DNA from: Phocoena phocoena
Lineage: Eukaryota; Chordata; Mammalia; Artiodactyla; Phocoenidae
Length of the DNA stretch: 64,000 nucleotides
Reading direction: 5' to 3'
Assembly: GCF_963924675.1 (NCBI RefSeq)
Contig: NC_089236.1
Coordinates: 28,977,319-29,041,318, forward strand
Shown here: in pieces, positions 1-12,084 of the stretch
How positions within the stretch are numbered: the stretch's first letter is position 1
How the letters are laid out: every line of letters starts with the position of its first letter
Translations under genes and position numbers: made by a program
The notes under the pieces: generated by a model
What the model saw: the letters and a program-made list of their open reading frames with translations, nothing else
Databases searched by the model: none
What the model was told of the DNA's origin: nothing

Positions 1-1808
1 CTATTCACATTTTCTAAATTGTTTTGGGTTCATTACTGTAGGTCTTTTCCTTCTCTTGTGTTTCTTGCCTAGAGCAGTTCCTTTAGCATTTGTTGTGAAG
101 CTGGTTTTGTTGTGCTGAACTCTCCCAACTTTTGCTTGTCTCTAAATCTTTCAATTTCTCCATCAAATCTGAACGAGATTCTTGCTGGGTAGAGTAATCT
201 TGGTTGCAGGTGTTTCTCCTTCATCACTTTAAATATGTCCTACCAGTCCCTCCCGGCTTGCAGAGTTTCTGCTGAAAGATCAGCTGTTAACCTCATGAGG
301 ATTCTCTTGTGTGTCATTTTTTGTTTTTCCATTGCTGCTTTTAGTATGTTTTCTTTGTATTTAATTTTTGACAGTTTGATTAATATGTGTCTTGGCATAT
401 TTATCCTTGGATGTATCCTGTATTGGACTCTCTGTGCTTCCTGGACTTGATTAACTATTTCCTTTCCCATATTAGGGAAGTTTTCAACTATAATTTCTTC
501 AAATATTTTCTCAGTCCCTTTCTTTTTTCTCTTCTTCTTCTGGAACCCCTATAATTCGAATGCTGGTGCATTTAATGTTGTCCCAGAAGTCTCTGAGACT
601 GTCCTCAGTTCTTTTCATTCTGTTTCCTTTTTTCTGCTCTGCAGTAATTATTTCCACTATTTTATCTTCCACGTCACTTATCCGTTTTTCTGCCACAGTT
701 ATTCTGCTATTGATCCCATCTAGAGTAGTTTTAATTTCATTTATTGTGTTGTTCATTGTTATTTGTTTCATCTTTAGTTCTTCCAGGTCCTTGTTAAATG
801 TTTCTTGCATTTTATCTATTCTATTTCCAAGATTTTAGATCATCTTTACTATCATTATTCTGAATTCTTTTTCTTGTAGACTGCCTATTTCCTCTTCATT
901 TCTTAGGTCTGGTGGGTTTTTATCTTGCTCTTTCATCTGCTGTGTGTTTTTCTGTCTTCTCATTTTGCTTATCTTACTGTGTTTGAGGTCTCCTTTTTCC
1001 AGGCTGCAGATTCGTAGTTCCCATTGCTTTTGGTATCTGTCCCCAGTGGCTAAGGTTGGTTCAGTGGGTTGTGTAGGCTTCCTGGTGGAGGGGAATAGTG
1101 TCTGTGTTCTCATGGATGAGGGTTGATCTTTTCTTTCTGGTGAGCATTTCCACAGCTTGTCGTGTGTTTTGAGGTGTCTGTGTACTTATTATGATATTAG
1201 GCAACCTCTCTGCTAATGGGTGGGTTTGTTTTCATCTTTTGCTAGTTGTTTGGCATAGGATGTCCAGCACTGTAGCTTGCTGGTCGTTGAGTGAAGCTGG
1301 GTGCTAGTATTGAGATGGAGATCTCTGGGAGATTTTTGCCATTTGATATTATGTGGAGCTGGGAGTTCTCTTGTGGACCAGTGTCCTGAAGTTGACTCTC
1401 CCACCTCAGAGACAAAGCACTGACTCCTGGCTGCAGCACCAAGAAATTTTCATCCACATGGCTGTTATGATGTCACTGTCCATGGATGTCCTCATATTCC
1501 AGTCCGAGAGGCTTGTCTGCACACCTGCCAGGGCTTGTGGGGCTCGGAGCTGAGTCTTGGGCTTCAGAGATCGGATCACAGGGAGAGGACTTGTGGCATG
1601 AACACAGCCTGTAGGGGTTTAGTACACCACAGCTAGCCAGGTGCGAGTCTGGAGAAAAGTCTGGACCTGCCAGACAGGCACGAGACTTTTTCTTCCCTCT
1701 TTGTTTCCGGGTGCATGAAGAGAGGGGATTAAGAGTGCCACTTGAAGAAGCTCCAGTGACGGGCGCAAGCTGCGACTAACAGCCGGAGCCCCAGAGATGG
1801 GCATGAGA
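1..1808 (-). mobile_element. L1-X: 5' part of a LINE-1 with 5' inversion, cut by window edge
   Basis: Positions 1-1465 read on the minus strand as L1 5' UTR followed by ORF1 and the ORF1/ORF2 spacer; ORF2 lies off the left edge. Positions about 1497-1808 match the first part of the same family's 5' UTR but in plus orientation (compare 20550-20975 of L1-B: gaggcttgtctg, actttttcttccctctttg, ccccagaga). The promoter-proximal piece is therefore inverted relative to the body and about 1.15 kb of UTR is missing between the two pieces. This is the layout produced by twin priming during L1 insertion (known mechanism; inferred here). The right boundary is near 1808, where sequence becomes AT-rich and unrelated. 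The left target-site duplication is outside the window. Confidence 0.9.
69..963 (-). pseudogene. L1-X ORF1 pseudogene (ORF1p RNA-binding protein)
   Basis: Relic of L1 ORF1, which in active elements encodes a trimeric coiled-coil RNA-binding chaperone that packages L1 RNA. On the minus strand ATG lies at 961-963 (MRRQKNTQQ) and the family terminator TAG at 69-71. The N-terminal acidic segment (KEQDKNPPDL), the heptad-rich coiled coil (KMQETFNKDLEELKMK) and the RNA-recognition part (NIKCTSIRIIGVPEEE) are readable. The frame is broken by a TAA at 835-837 (consensus CAA), an extra A in the run near 515-530 that shifts the frame and leads to a stop at 511, and a TAG at 240-242. It cannot make a full protein. 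Confidence 0.9.
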
Positions 1809-3589
1809 TACTATGCAGCTTTCATTATTGATCATAATTAATTTGTATTCATTTAAAAAATATTTTTGTGTAGATTTAACCATATCATTTAAGACGATTG
1901 AATTTCACTCAGATTTTATCCTATTCACAGTGGTTGTTTATTTGGAAATTGAATTTATACTTGCATAATGATACAGCCTCCTATCATTTCCCAAATTTGA
2001 AATCAATTTATTCATCTTGAATATTAATAATACACAATATTTCTTTCTTTTGAAAATGTTTAGGTAAGTTTATTTCTTAATATTACTATTAAAATGCATT
2101 TTATTTAATTTGATGCCATATTACTCATAGAATCAACTATTATTAAATTAAAAATAAAAATTAATAATAAACCTTATAATTTCTGTCATGGTCATACATT
2201 TTTTCTAGTTAAAATATTATATTTTAACAGTTCATTGTGCACTTATACATAATCTGCTATACTTCAAAAAGTGTGCTGGGCTTTGAGGATTCCACAGTGA
2301 ATGAGAAACAAATGGACCTTTGACAGGATACAAGAGTGCTGAAGACTTATCAGAGAAGACTATGAATGAGAGAAGAATATTAATTGAACCTCGTTTATTA
2401 TAGGGCAGATCCCAAAGGAAAACCAAGTGGATTTGACCAGTAGATACTTGCAAAGTCCCAGAAGTTCAAGGCATAAGATATCAGGTAGAACAGGAAAACA
2501 GAATAAAATCAGCTTTCATATTGGTTAAGCTTGTAAGTTTTGTTCCCTCCAGCTTTAAACCTTCAATTTCCCCAACTGCATTTCAGGAATAGACATATTT
2601 TCTGTAACATTTTTGAGCTTAATTTCTCTGGGGGAAGCAAAAGTGGGTGTGAAGTATAGAATTGAAATACTGGGGAAAATAATCACCCAGAGAAACGGGT
2701 AACCACACTTCTTCTTTTGTCTTCGCTTTTACTCAGACCAACAATTGTAGGATTTGAGAGATTTATTCCTGGGAAAAACTGAGATGGCTTAGGGAAAGGA
2801 CCTCTAACTATTAATATATGTGGATTGCACTTATGTAAGTCACTAATTGATATTAATTTATAGATTGGTAGAATAGTGCAGCTGTTAACAGCATAGAATT
2901 TCCAAGTAAATATGACTGAAAAGCCAGCAGAGGACATGTGAGGGAATCTTCCAATAGTAAAGAGAGACCAAAATAAATAACAGAAAAGTAGAACTCTGAT
3001 GAAACAAAAGTAGAAGGAAATAAGAAAAATAACTGTTAAAATCTATGCTTCATATTTCAGAAATGTAATAGAAAGTGATCATTTAGAACAAAGAATTGGG
3101 AGCTATTAAAAATGTAGAACAAGAAAGTAGTCTTAAAATATTTTTTAAAAAATGGTAAGAATTTTAAAATATCACATTTGATGAATAAAATTCAGAACTT
3201 CTTAAGGGAAAAAAAAATGAGGGAAGCAATGAAACAATTAGGAATCAATTAATAATAATGATAGAAACAAAAGAGCAGAAAAAGACTAAGGAATATTTTT
3301 GTATTAAAATAAACAAACAAAAGCTTCACAGAACTGAAGGACATGAGTCTACTAGTTGAAAGGATACAATGAGTGCCAATCTCAATGTATAATGATTAAG
3401 AAGATGATGATGATGATACCAAGGTATCAGTATAAAATCTCTAAAGTATTTAGCAAATATCTTAAGCTTTTAGAGAAAAATAAGTGAAAAGTTGTTACAT
3501 GAAAATTGTTGAAAATCAGAGTTAAGAAATAATTTAAAATACAATACTGGATGAGAATATTTCCTACATAAAATTCTTTACCCACCTTT
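1809..3589. other. AT-rich intergenic sequence, no gene seen
   Basis: No coding signal. Open frames are short and composition-driven. A segment near 2255-2345 (tgtgctgggctttgagga, then agtgaatgagaaacaaatgg) resembles the degenerate 3' part of old LINE2-type repeats, but the match is weak. The remainder is low-complexity A/T sequence with no structure I can name. Confidence 0.6.
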
Positions 3590-4045
3590 ATTAGTTTCCA
3601 AGGGTTGTACAAATTTGGTGGTTTTAAACAACAGAAATGTATTCTTTCACAGTTGTGGAGGACAGAAGTTCAAAATCAAGGTGTTCTGGACACACTCCCT
3701 CCTCTGGCTCTAGGGTAGAATCTTTCCTTGACCCTTCCATTCATAGTGGCTCCAGGCATTCCTGGTTTGGGACTTCATGGCTCCAATCTCTGCTCCAATC
3801 TTGACATGGTCTTCTCTCCTCTGGGTCTGAATCTCAAATTTCCCTATGCCTTTGTCTTATAAGGACACTTTCACACTTGAATTAGAGACCATATTAAGTC
3901 CAAAATGATCTCAACTCAAGATCCTTAACTTAATTACATCTGCAAAGATACTTTCTCCAAAAAAAGGTCATGTTCACAGGTTTTGGGTGTTAGGAAACAG
4001 ACATATCTTTCTTTTGGGGACCATCATTTAGCCCACTATACCTAG
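3590..4045 (+). repeat. Ancient interspersed repeat, LTR-like, family not assigned
   Basis: About 450 bp more balanced in composition than its flanks. It has a recognisable mammalian repeat layout: ttattagtttccaaggg at the start, then aaacaacagaaatgtattc and cacagttgtggaggacagaag, ending near tttggggaccatcattta and gcccactata. This string of motifs is familiar from old mammalian dispersed repeats, probably solo LTRs, but I cannot name the family from memory with confidence. It is strongly diverged and has no coding capacity. Confidence 0.6.
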
Positions 4046-6186
4046 CAAACCACGTATATAATAAAGGCTTTTCATATAAGCAGTTACTAGAAATTTCACC
4101 TCCCTTGCACTCTTTCTTGGAATTTAATGGAGACTGGGTTGCACCAGACAATAAATTAACCAAGAAAAAGTACTACAAGGTACCTAGTGGGCAAGAGTTC
4201 CAACAGAGGAGAGCATGGGTAGAAATTCCAAAATTAAAGAACAGTCTCATGACATTAGCAGTGCATCAGGTCACAGAGTCCAAATTGAAGCAGAATATGA
4301 TAAGTTTCCAAGAGACAGGATGCTAGAAAAAGAAAAATGGAATTTACACATTTGAGCATTTGAAAAATGTTGACAGGTATTTGGCAGATCTGGCGAAATT
4401 GCTAAAACAACAACAGAAATTTTATAAATGAAACTAGTATGTAAGGAGAATACTAACTGCAGAAGAAACTAAAGAGATATATAATAAAGAAAATAATATG
4501 TGACGTTTTAGCTCAGAAGAAACTATAATATAGAAAAAGATACAGATTGACCACTGATTTAACTAACAATTGTCATAAAACTACATTGAAAGAATGAAAA
4601 GAGGGGACGTGTTTTCAGAGAAATAAGCATGTAAAACATCTATTCTGTGATATAGGATGTTGAATATAATGTTAAGTTAATAAAGGGCAGAACAGCAGTA
4701 TCTTATGTTACTTGGAAATATGAAGATAAGGGAGGGAGAGTGGGGAGAAAACTACCAGATTAGGGTTCTGCCCTTTTTCATCATCAGTCTTTTTGTTCAG
4801 TATGACCTTTAAACTATGTGCATATAACATTTTAATTATAACTTCAAAAAAATTTAATGTTATTGGACTGAATGACCTTAACTGACATCTGGATTAACAC
4901 TGTCACTTAAAATTTAGAGTATTTTGTATTTTATAAATTACATAACTTGATCCTTTAAACAAATTTGAGCAAGAGCAGATACTGTTTTAATGCTGAAGAT
5001 ATTTGGAAAGTAGGTGGCATTTCAAAGACACATTTAATCAACGGCAATGTTTAATATTGTTTATTTTCAGTCTAATATTGTTTATTTTCCAGTGTAACTC
5101 ACTCCATTCAACATAGAACAATTTACTTTCTCTCATTTAGTCTTTCATTTTCTATTAGACAAAATATTATAACATTGCATGTTTGTGTTTTTCTTTTTCT
5201 AAAATTCCTAGAAATTACTTGGAAGTTTTCTTTGAATTTTTCTCCATGACTTCTTATCATTATTTTCCCCTAAACCCATTAAATTTGTCAGAGCATGGAT
5301 GTTTCTCCCCTAAAAAAACCTCAGAAGCACACAGCTACCACGTGTAATTGGGCACTCTAACACAGATTGCACTAATAAAATAGAGCTTAAGGTTTCAGAT
5401 CTTAAATTTATCAACTGAAAATGACTGCCTGAGGCTGTTTACATCAAATATTGTCTCAGCAGCATTCAGCAACACTGACAAAGCATAAAAGAGGGAAGAA
5501 ACCACAGACACACAGAATGGATGGAAAAAACAGATCCATGAACAGAAAATCAACACCCACAATGCTTCAAGGACCCTGGCTACAAAACTTCTCTCTTTTA
5601 ATGAAACTCTCCATTCTTAAATCCATCTTGAGATAAGAAAATTGTATGCCTGTTTTGTCTTCTCTGCATAATAAGCATCTCTGCACACACTCTACACATA
5701 GAGTTTAAAGATGGTATTTTTTTGTTTTTTTATTTAGTTTTGTTTATTCTTTTAAATGTTCTAGTTTGAAATACAGGTTAAGGCAGTATTTGCATTTTTA
5801 TCTTGAATAATCCTTCTTTGGTATTGAATTTTAATTATCACTCAGGACTCCATGTCACTAATTCTAGTGCATTATTATTTTTATTTTTCATTCATCTCAA
5901 AGAAACTAGTCATTTCACTATAATGAAATCAAATAATCTATGATTTATTATCAATCAATATTCTATCTGAGATCTAGATTTGCTTAGTGAAAAGATAGAA
6001 ATGAAGAAAGAATAATTAAGTATTTTTTTATAGTTCTTTTAAAGGCATCAAATATAGAGGAAAATTTGAAATTGGAATAAAGATGCACAAGATACAGGGA
6101 ATAATGTTTATGATAAGATATAATCATATTCTTCTGTTGTGATTATAAAAAATCCAAGTGGATTCCTTAAAGTTAATAGGCTATAC

Positions 6187-6190
<4 letters not shown>
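4046..6190. other. AT-rich intergenic sequence, no gene seen
   Basis: No coding exon, RNA gene or clear mobile element is recognised. The 61-73 codon open frames here have no family resemblance. A small direct duplication of a unit reading taatattgtttattttc occurs at about 5052-5092. Otherwise it is plain A/T-rich DNA. Confidence 0.5.

Positions 6191-6191
<1 letters not shown>

Positions 6192-6241
<50 letters not shown>
6192..6241. repeat. (TA)n microsatellite
   Basis: About 25 uninterrupted TA units, directly visible. Such tracts are length-polymorphic and prone to melting or cruciform formation. Confidence 0.97.
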
Positions 6242-6245
<4 letters not shown>

Positions 6246-6504
6246 CTGTACATTGTCCAAGCATATTTCTTTACTTTCACATAAATATTAATTAGATGAG
6301 GTACTAGATATATGTCACATATTAAAATATCAATAAGTAATAGTTTCTTTGTTGTTATAACCTTATCACTCTACTAGCGTAGCTTTCAGAAAACATTAAC
6401 CTTGCCAGAACATCTCACTTAAACCATGATAACTCTGAAACTGGCAAATCCTGATATTTAGACAAGGCAATCCCTCTTTTACTTGGCTTGAATATTCTGA
6501 AAGC

Positions 6505-6844
6505 AGTATTTGTTATCTATTGCTGCATAACAAATTACCTCAAATTTGCTCTTAAACTAGTAAACATTTATTATTTCCCAGATTCTGTTATGAGAGATCA
6601 AGGACTAGCTCAGCTGAGTCATTCTAGAACTGGGTTTCTCATAAGTTTATAATCAAGTTGTTGGTCACTGCTGCGGTTACTTCAAGGATACTTTCCCAAG
6701 TTCATTCACATTTTTGCTGGCACGCAACAAAGCATCTACATCTAAACTCACTCATATATATGTGGCTACTTGTCATGTGGACTTTGTGTTGGCTGCCTGA
6801 GAGTCCTTGCAACATGGCAGCTGCCTGCTCTCAGAGTGAGTTAT

Positions 6845-6894
<50 letters not shown>

Positions 6895-7020
6895 TTAAGA
6901 GGGAAGTTGAAATCTTTGATAACCTAACCTTGGAGTTGCCATCTTATCACTTCTACTATATTCTATTCACTAGAAGCAAGTAACATAACCTAGACAGCAT
7001 GTGAAGGGAAAGGAATTTAG
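6505..7020 (+). repeat. Ancient LTR-like repeat carrying a (GA)n expansion
   Basis: Starts with ttgttatctattgctgcata and acaaattacc, continues with catttattatttcccagat, aacatggcagctg and, after the GA tract, ttctactatattctattcac. This order of motifs is typical of a widespread old mammalian repeat, probably an LTR, whose exact family I do not assign. A (GA)n run at 6846-6891 interrupts it where related copies have only a few gaga units. The 62-codon open frame at 6658-6846 lies inside the repeat and is not a gene. Confidence 0.6.
6846..6891. repeat. (GA)n microsatellite
   Basis: About 23 perfect GA units, directly visible, embedded in the old repeat at 6505-7020. Confidence 0.97.
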
Positions 7021-7932
7021 CTTCACCTCTTCAGAGGATAGATATCAAAGAACCTGTGAACCTGTCTTTAACTGCATCCCCCCCAGGAGTTATGTTATCA
7101 ATATTTGAATTGAAATTGTAAACACTCCTTACAAAATTTAAACTTATGCCTGTGTTACAATCATCAGCTACTGACATTTTTCAGTCCCTGCCTTTTTGGG
7201 ACTGCCAGTAATTACTGCCTGTCCTTGTCCACCACAGGGTAAAAAAAATCCAAGTTAGTGATCAGAAAATCTTTGCTTTTTTAACCATAATGATCACTAG
7301 GCAGTGCTGTCAGTGCTAATCTGTCCTCATAAAATGATGAGAAGTTCTGCTCAGTCTGGAGAGCTTATATTTAGGAAGGACTAAAAAGTTATCCAAGCTA
7401 AACCTCTTGGGACACAATGGGAAATCTTCCTTGAGGACTGTTTTCCCTCCTTCTGCTTCCCAAGTGTGAGCTACTCTAGAGCATTTTCTTATACTATAAA
7501 CATTCTATGTACATATGCTCAAGATCTGATTTTTTCTATCTCTTCCATAGAGAATGAATTTCTTAAAAAAACAAACAACAATATTTGTGCCAACATATTG
7601 TCTGGATTGTCATGGATGGTCTATTACTAACCTGGAATAATTAGAGATTCTGTTTCTGTTTTCCCTGCTTCACCAAATTTGCTGATTTATTTATGGTAAT
7701 CCTAACATTCTCTCCTATTAATAGGTTATTACTAACAAGGAGTTATCCTGAGACTAAATGGGATATTGACTAGGCAGTGCAGGAAGTAGAAGGATTTCTA
7801 CAGAGCTAAGTAGGAGATAAAATACAGCCAACTTGTTCCCTTGTTTGGGTCATGAAACCTCCTCAATCTTTTCCTAATTACCCTGTCACTTTATGATACC
7901 CACATCTAAAAGTTGTTGAAAAGGTTAAGAAT
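7021..7932. other. Intergenic sequence, no gene seen
   Basis: No coding or RNA feature recognised. It contains scattered short A-runs and no clear repeat boundary. Confidence 0.5.
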
Positions 7933-7948
7933 AAAAATTAAGTGAAGT

Positions 7949-8273
7949 GGGGCTTCCCTGGTGGCACAGTTGTTGAGAATCTGCCTGCTAATGCAGGGGA
8001 CACGGGTTCGAGCCCTGGTCTGGGAGGATCCCACATGCTGTGGAGCAACTAGGCCTGTGAGCCACAACTACTGAGCCTGCACGTCTGGAGCCTGTGCTCC
8101 GCAAAAAGAGAGGCCACGATAGTGAGAGGCCCATGCACCATGATGAAGAGTGGCCCCCACTTGCCACAACTAGAGAAAACCCTCGCACAGAAACAAAGAC
8201 CCAACACAGCACAAATAAATAAATTAATTAATAAACTCCTATCCCCAACATCTTCTTTAAAAAAAAAAAAAAA
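7949..8273 (+). mobile_element. CHR-1 type SINE (long form), with target-site duplication
   Basis: A tRNA-derived SINE of about 320 bp. The head reads ggcttccctggtggcacagt, with a pol III box A-like segment and box B (ggttcgagccc) near 8005. The middle carries the CHR body (gagcctgtgctccgcaa, agaggccacgat). The long-form tail includes cacaactagagaaaaccc and caaagacccaacacagc, then an aaataaataaatt tail and poly(A). It is flanked by the direct repeat ttaagtgaa (7938-7946 and 8274-8282), extended by a run of A on the left, which marks it as one L1-dependent insertion. CHR SINEs are known from whales, hippos and ruminants. Confidence 0.93.
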
Positions 8274-8282
8274 TTAAGTGAA

Positions 8283-9150
8283 CTAAAAGCAAATAAGCAC
8301 CAAAAGAGATGGGTAAAAAGGAATAGCTCATTTTTAAATTACAAAACATCAATTTAGCTACCACAAGGGGAAAAAAACAACAAAGGACTACATGTCCATT
8401 GATAGAACTGAGACGACTTCACAAAGTTATTCATCATCAGTATTAACAGAATTAGTGGCCTTTGGCAGACATCCTGAAAGGTGAGCCTCACCTCCTCAGA
8501 TCCCTACTGCTAATGAGGATAGAGGTAGAAAAGATACAGACATACATATATTCGTAAGTTTATTTTTACCTTCCTGCAAATCTTAAAAAAATAAAAATTA
8601 ATAAAGATAACAATATCTCATTCCTTTATTTACTTTTAATTATTGTCTGTTTGATTTTGCTAAATCTGAGCCTAGCAACTAGTCTTGAAAATGGTATTCC
8701 AATATGTTGTAGCCCTCCTGCAGGTACATCTGACATACTTTGAGTACCCTATTCCCATTTTATTTTTACTTCTTCTTTTGTTATTTCCTTCTAGGAATAG
8801 ACTCATAGATTTATAGAATGTTGTTATCTGTTATTCAACTTTTTTTATATAGAATCTCCTCTTTCGATGCTTCCTAGGACCTAGATGTCAAATCATATAA
8901 TCTCTTTTGATGTGAAATAATATTACAAACATTTTTAAATGATACTGGTCATCAATTGAAATGATTATGTTTAACTGGTGTTGTTATGATAAAAACATTT
9001 TTTGGAAAGATTCAAATTCCCAGTTCAAAAGAGACTACTTCCATAAATGATGAGTGTTTTTTCTTTCAACCTTACCTTTTCACATGTTTCCTGAATATAT
9101 ATTGTTTCACACATTGTTTTATAATTGTTTTATTCATTGTCATTATTAAA
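8283..9150. other. AT-rich intergenic sequence, no gene seen
   Basis: No open frame of note and no recognised repeat family. Only A/T-rich unique-looking sequence. Confidence 0.5.
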
Positions 9151-9154
9151 TAGC

Positions 9155-9225
9155 AATATAATGTAAAATGCCTAGCGATCTATCTGGTATATAAAAGTTA
9201 ATGAATGTTAGTTTTTTTCCATATT
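9155..9225 (+). repeat. MIR 3' tail remnant
   Basis: A stretch reading aaaatgcctagcgatctatctgg, split by change from consensus, then aaaagttaatgaatgttag. This matches the end of MIR elements (consensus sense: gtgcctggcacatag, then caataaatgttag). It is highly diverged. Confidence 0.5.
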
Positions 9226-9344
9226 TCCACTAACCCAACCTAGGTGATTATATCTTTGCTCCTATCAAATTCTAATGACAAATCTCTATACAACATTTAA
9301 AATCTTAAATAATATGAAATTTGTAAACTGTATGATTCTGTTTT

Positions 9345-9560
9345 ATGCATAATCATTATCATCACCATTATCATTATTTTTGAAATGCATAAACTCACTC
9401 AGCACAAGGCACTCTCAGTTTATCAGAAACTCTCATTTACCTTTTACAGAAGAAAAAAAATAATAAGTCAGAGAGGTTAAATTACTTACCAAAAGACCTA
9501 GGACGTAGGAAAATTAGCAGTATTTTTGATATAAAATAGTATTCTTTTAACTAGCCCACA
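9345..9560 (-). repeat. MIR element, antisense, diverged
   Basis: Antisense MIR features occur in the expected order: an ATC/ATT-rich 3' part (catcaccattatcatt), then tttacagaagaaaaaa, then gtcagagaggttaaattact and ttaccaaaag, the complement of the MIR core (consensus sense: gtgaccttgggcaagt). It is an old pan-mammalian tRNA-derived SINE with no function visible. Confidence 0.65.
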
Positions 9561-9964
9561 CGATTGAATGCATATTTAGGACAGAATGATGAGTTTATAA
9601 TCTCATTCTTTCAGTTGTATAGTATTTAACATGTTATTCTTACCCACATTTTTGAGTTAACCTCTCTACTTTTGTGAAATTTTTTCTCCCTCTTATCATC
9701 AATTACCACAGTTACTGAAATGCAGTATTATTTATATTTTAAAACACTGGGTAGGATATATAAAAACCAATGCTTTGGAATTTGAATCTTCCTAATTAGA
9801 TAGATGGCTATCTAAATTGATTTTAAACATGCTGAATGTCAGTATCCTCATCTTTCTAATAAATATCTTTTATATAACTTCTTGAAGATCATTGTTTATT
9901 GCCACAAATAACTGATTCCATTGATTTGAACTTAATATGCAATATGAAATTTTTGTAACTATGT

Positions 9965-10062
9965 GATGATGGATATTAATTAGACTTCTTGTGGTGACCA
10001 CACTGCAATATATACAAATATCAAATCACTATGTTGTATACCTGAAACTAATATAATGTTAT
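9965..10062 (+). mobile_element. Old L1 3' UTR fragment
   Basis: The text tgtggtgaccacactgcaat, atatacaaatatcaaatcac, ttgtatacctgaaactaat and ataatgtta corresponds to the terminal part of old L1 3' UTRs. The same block recurs at 14375-14445. Short, 5'-truncated and decayed. Confidence 0.75.
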
Positions 10063-10204
10063 AAAAATATGCAATATGATATGAGAAATAGATGAGAAAC
10101 AAAATTTGTTTAATACTTTAATTTAAAGAGTATTATAAAAATTGTCTTTTCTTCTGTTCCATCTCCTTTTTTTTTTTTTATTCTGAGACTCATTGACAAC
10201 TTTC

Positions 10205-10312
10205 ACTCAATTTCTTTTTTAAAAATTTTATTTATTTTTTTACAGTAGTTCCTTGTTTGTCTATTTAAAATATAGCAGTGTGTACATGTCAATCTCAATT
10301 TTTACTGTGGAC
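10205..10312 (-). mobile_element. L1 3' end fragment, antisense
   Basis: A T-rich run followed by acagtagttccttg, tctatttaaaatatagcagt and gtgtacatgtcaatctc matches the antisense 3' UTR block seen more fully at 31765-31835 (acagtaggttcttcttag, tagtagtgtgtatatatc). It is an old truncated L1 copy. Confidence 0.65.
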
Positions 10313-10773
10313 CTGTAGTTTCACCTGAGATCACAGAACACTTAATGAAATGCAAACCTTACTGAGTTTCCTAATAACTAGTTCTTTTTCAGAAAAATCT
10401 ATTATATTGATTAGCTATCCTGTGCATAACATCAAGACATTCACATTAGTTGTGGGTGGTAGCAGGTACACTATCTGTGGTATAAGGTCGAAGAAGTCTG
10501 TTAGTAGGAATTTTGAAACACTCATTACCACAGGTAATGCCTGGCTACTCAGCATGTGTTTCCACAGGATCCCAGATAATTCCTCAGATATTTATGATAG
10601 TTTGCTTGTTGAGTTTGTGTCTCTAAGGTACTAGCTCTTATGTGAAATTGGATATAGTTGGTTGTACTGTAATGTAGTCTGTGTTGTAAGTAGAAGTGTG
10701 TTTTTATACGCCTAGAGCCTTGATTTCTCTCATATTTTAAATTAGCTGCTCTGAATAGAGAAAGCATGATTTT

Positions 10774-10860
10774 TTTTTAACGTCTTTATTGGAATATAAT
10801 TGTTTTACAATGGTGTGTTAGTTTCTGCTTTATAACAAAGTGAATCAGTTATACATATAC
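10774..10860 (-). mobile_element. Extremely 5'-truncated L1 (about 86 bp) with target-site duplication
   Basis: Antisense copy of the last 80-odd bases of the L1 3' UTR: a T run, then cgtctttattggaatataat, ttacaatggtgtgttagttt and gtgaatcagttatacatata. It is bounded by a direct repeat of about 19 bp, atagagaaagcatgatttt at 10755-10773 and atagagacagcatgatttt at 10861-10879, with one mismatch. The 3' sequence resembles that of L1-A to L1-D, so it is a relatively recent dead-on-arrival insertion. Confidence 0.92.
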
Positions 10861-10879
10861 ATAGAGACAGCATGATTTT

Positions 10880-11655
10880 TGAGAAGACATCTGTAATACC
10901 TTGTCCATCTAGTCAGTTTTCAAGAAGTCCTGTATGTGCATATGTAGGGAGTATGTATATGTATGTGTATGTTGTATAGCTATGTAATTCAGCAACTGAT
11001 AAGACAGACATTTTCATATGATTAATTAATAAAATTTTATTAAGTAAACATAATGGTATCAAAGCAAAGCCTAATTGTTCATAAACTTAATTGAGGATTT
11101 ATTATTATATCTCAGCAGTTGTTAATTCTCTGTACATCCTTAACTTTAGTAATTAAAGCAAGAATCTGAGAAAGAAAGGACTAAAGTTTCTAGATTGTCA
11201 AGATTCTAAGTTTGTATCCAAACCATAGAAAATAATAATAAAAAGTAGTGTAGATGAAGCCTAAATATCAGATATGTGAGAAAGCTTGGTTCCCTAAAAC
11301 ATGTAATTTCAATACAAATTATGGTATAGAATTTTCTCCCTACTTTGTAGAATATATTTCCCAAAACCCGTGTTACAGGATAATCATGATTGAATAAATT
11401 AAATAATTATTAGAAAAAAATAGATTTAGGTGGACACAGAAGTTATGAATACATAAAAACCATTTAACTTCTATTTTATTTCTACAATTAAATGGTTTAT
11501 TTGCTATAAGAATACACATTATTAATATTTTAAACATTTAATTAATAAAAATGGCACTGCCCATAAATTTCTAATAACCATATCTTCTTGTTCAGATAAC
11601 CCTTCACCTGAGTTTCACTGGGCAGTTATCTGTTCTTTATCATGTTTCTGTCATG
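10880..11655. other. AT-rich intergenic sequence, no gene seen
   Basis: No coding signal or named repeat. A/T-rich throughout. Confidence 0.5.
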
Positions 11656-11659
11656 ATAG

Positions 11660-12032
11660 CCTAGAATAACACTGTGGTAGTAAACAGCCCCAAATATAAT
11701 TGGGTAACAAAACCAAGTTTATTTTCCCTTCATGTTACATGCCCGCCACAGTTTGCCAAGGGGACCTCTGCTCATCTTTGTCCTTCAGTGACCCAGGCTG
11801 ACAGTGATTCCATCCACACACACGTTTCCATAATCACAGCAACAAAACAATACCACAGCAAAGCATACTCCAGCTCTGAAAACTTCTACCTGGAGTAGAG
11901 AGATGACACTTACACATTTTCTGGGCCAAACCAAGTCAAATAACTAAGAGTAAGTTTAAGGGACACTGTTGTGTAATCCTCCCACAAATGGGGACCTGAA
12001 TATTTGTGAACAAGGATTTAGTCTACCACATC
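11660..12032 (+). repeat. Ancient LTR-like repeat, family not assigned
   Basis: A block less A/T-rich than its flanks, with motifs gtggtagtaaacagccccaa, aagtttattttcccttcatg, gtgacccaggctgacagtga and tcccacaaatggggacctga. Their order resembles an old mammalian dispersed repeat. The internal 74-codon open frame (11674-11898) is part of the repeat and shows no protein family. Confidence 0.5.
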
Positions 12033-12084
12033 TAGAAAATATGCATTCTCATGGCCGTTTTCTCTGACTTTTGTCTTTCCTCAG

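Noticed and set aside
7949..8040. tRNA gene-like box A/box B at SINE heads
   Set aside because: The sequences are the tRNA-derived 5' ends of CHR SINEs with poly(A) tails and target duplications. No cloverleaf or mature tRNA ends.
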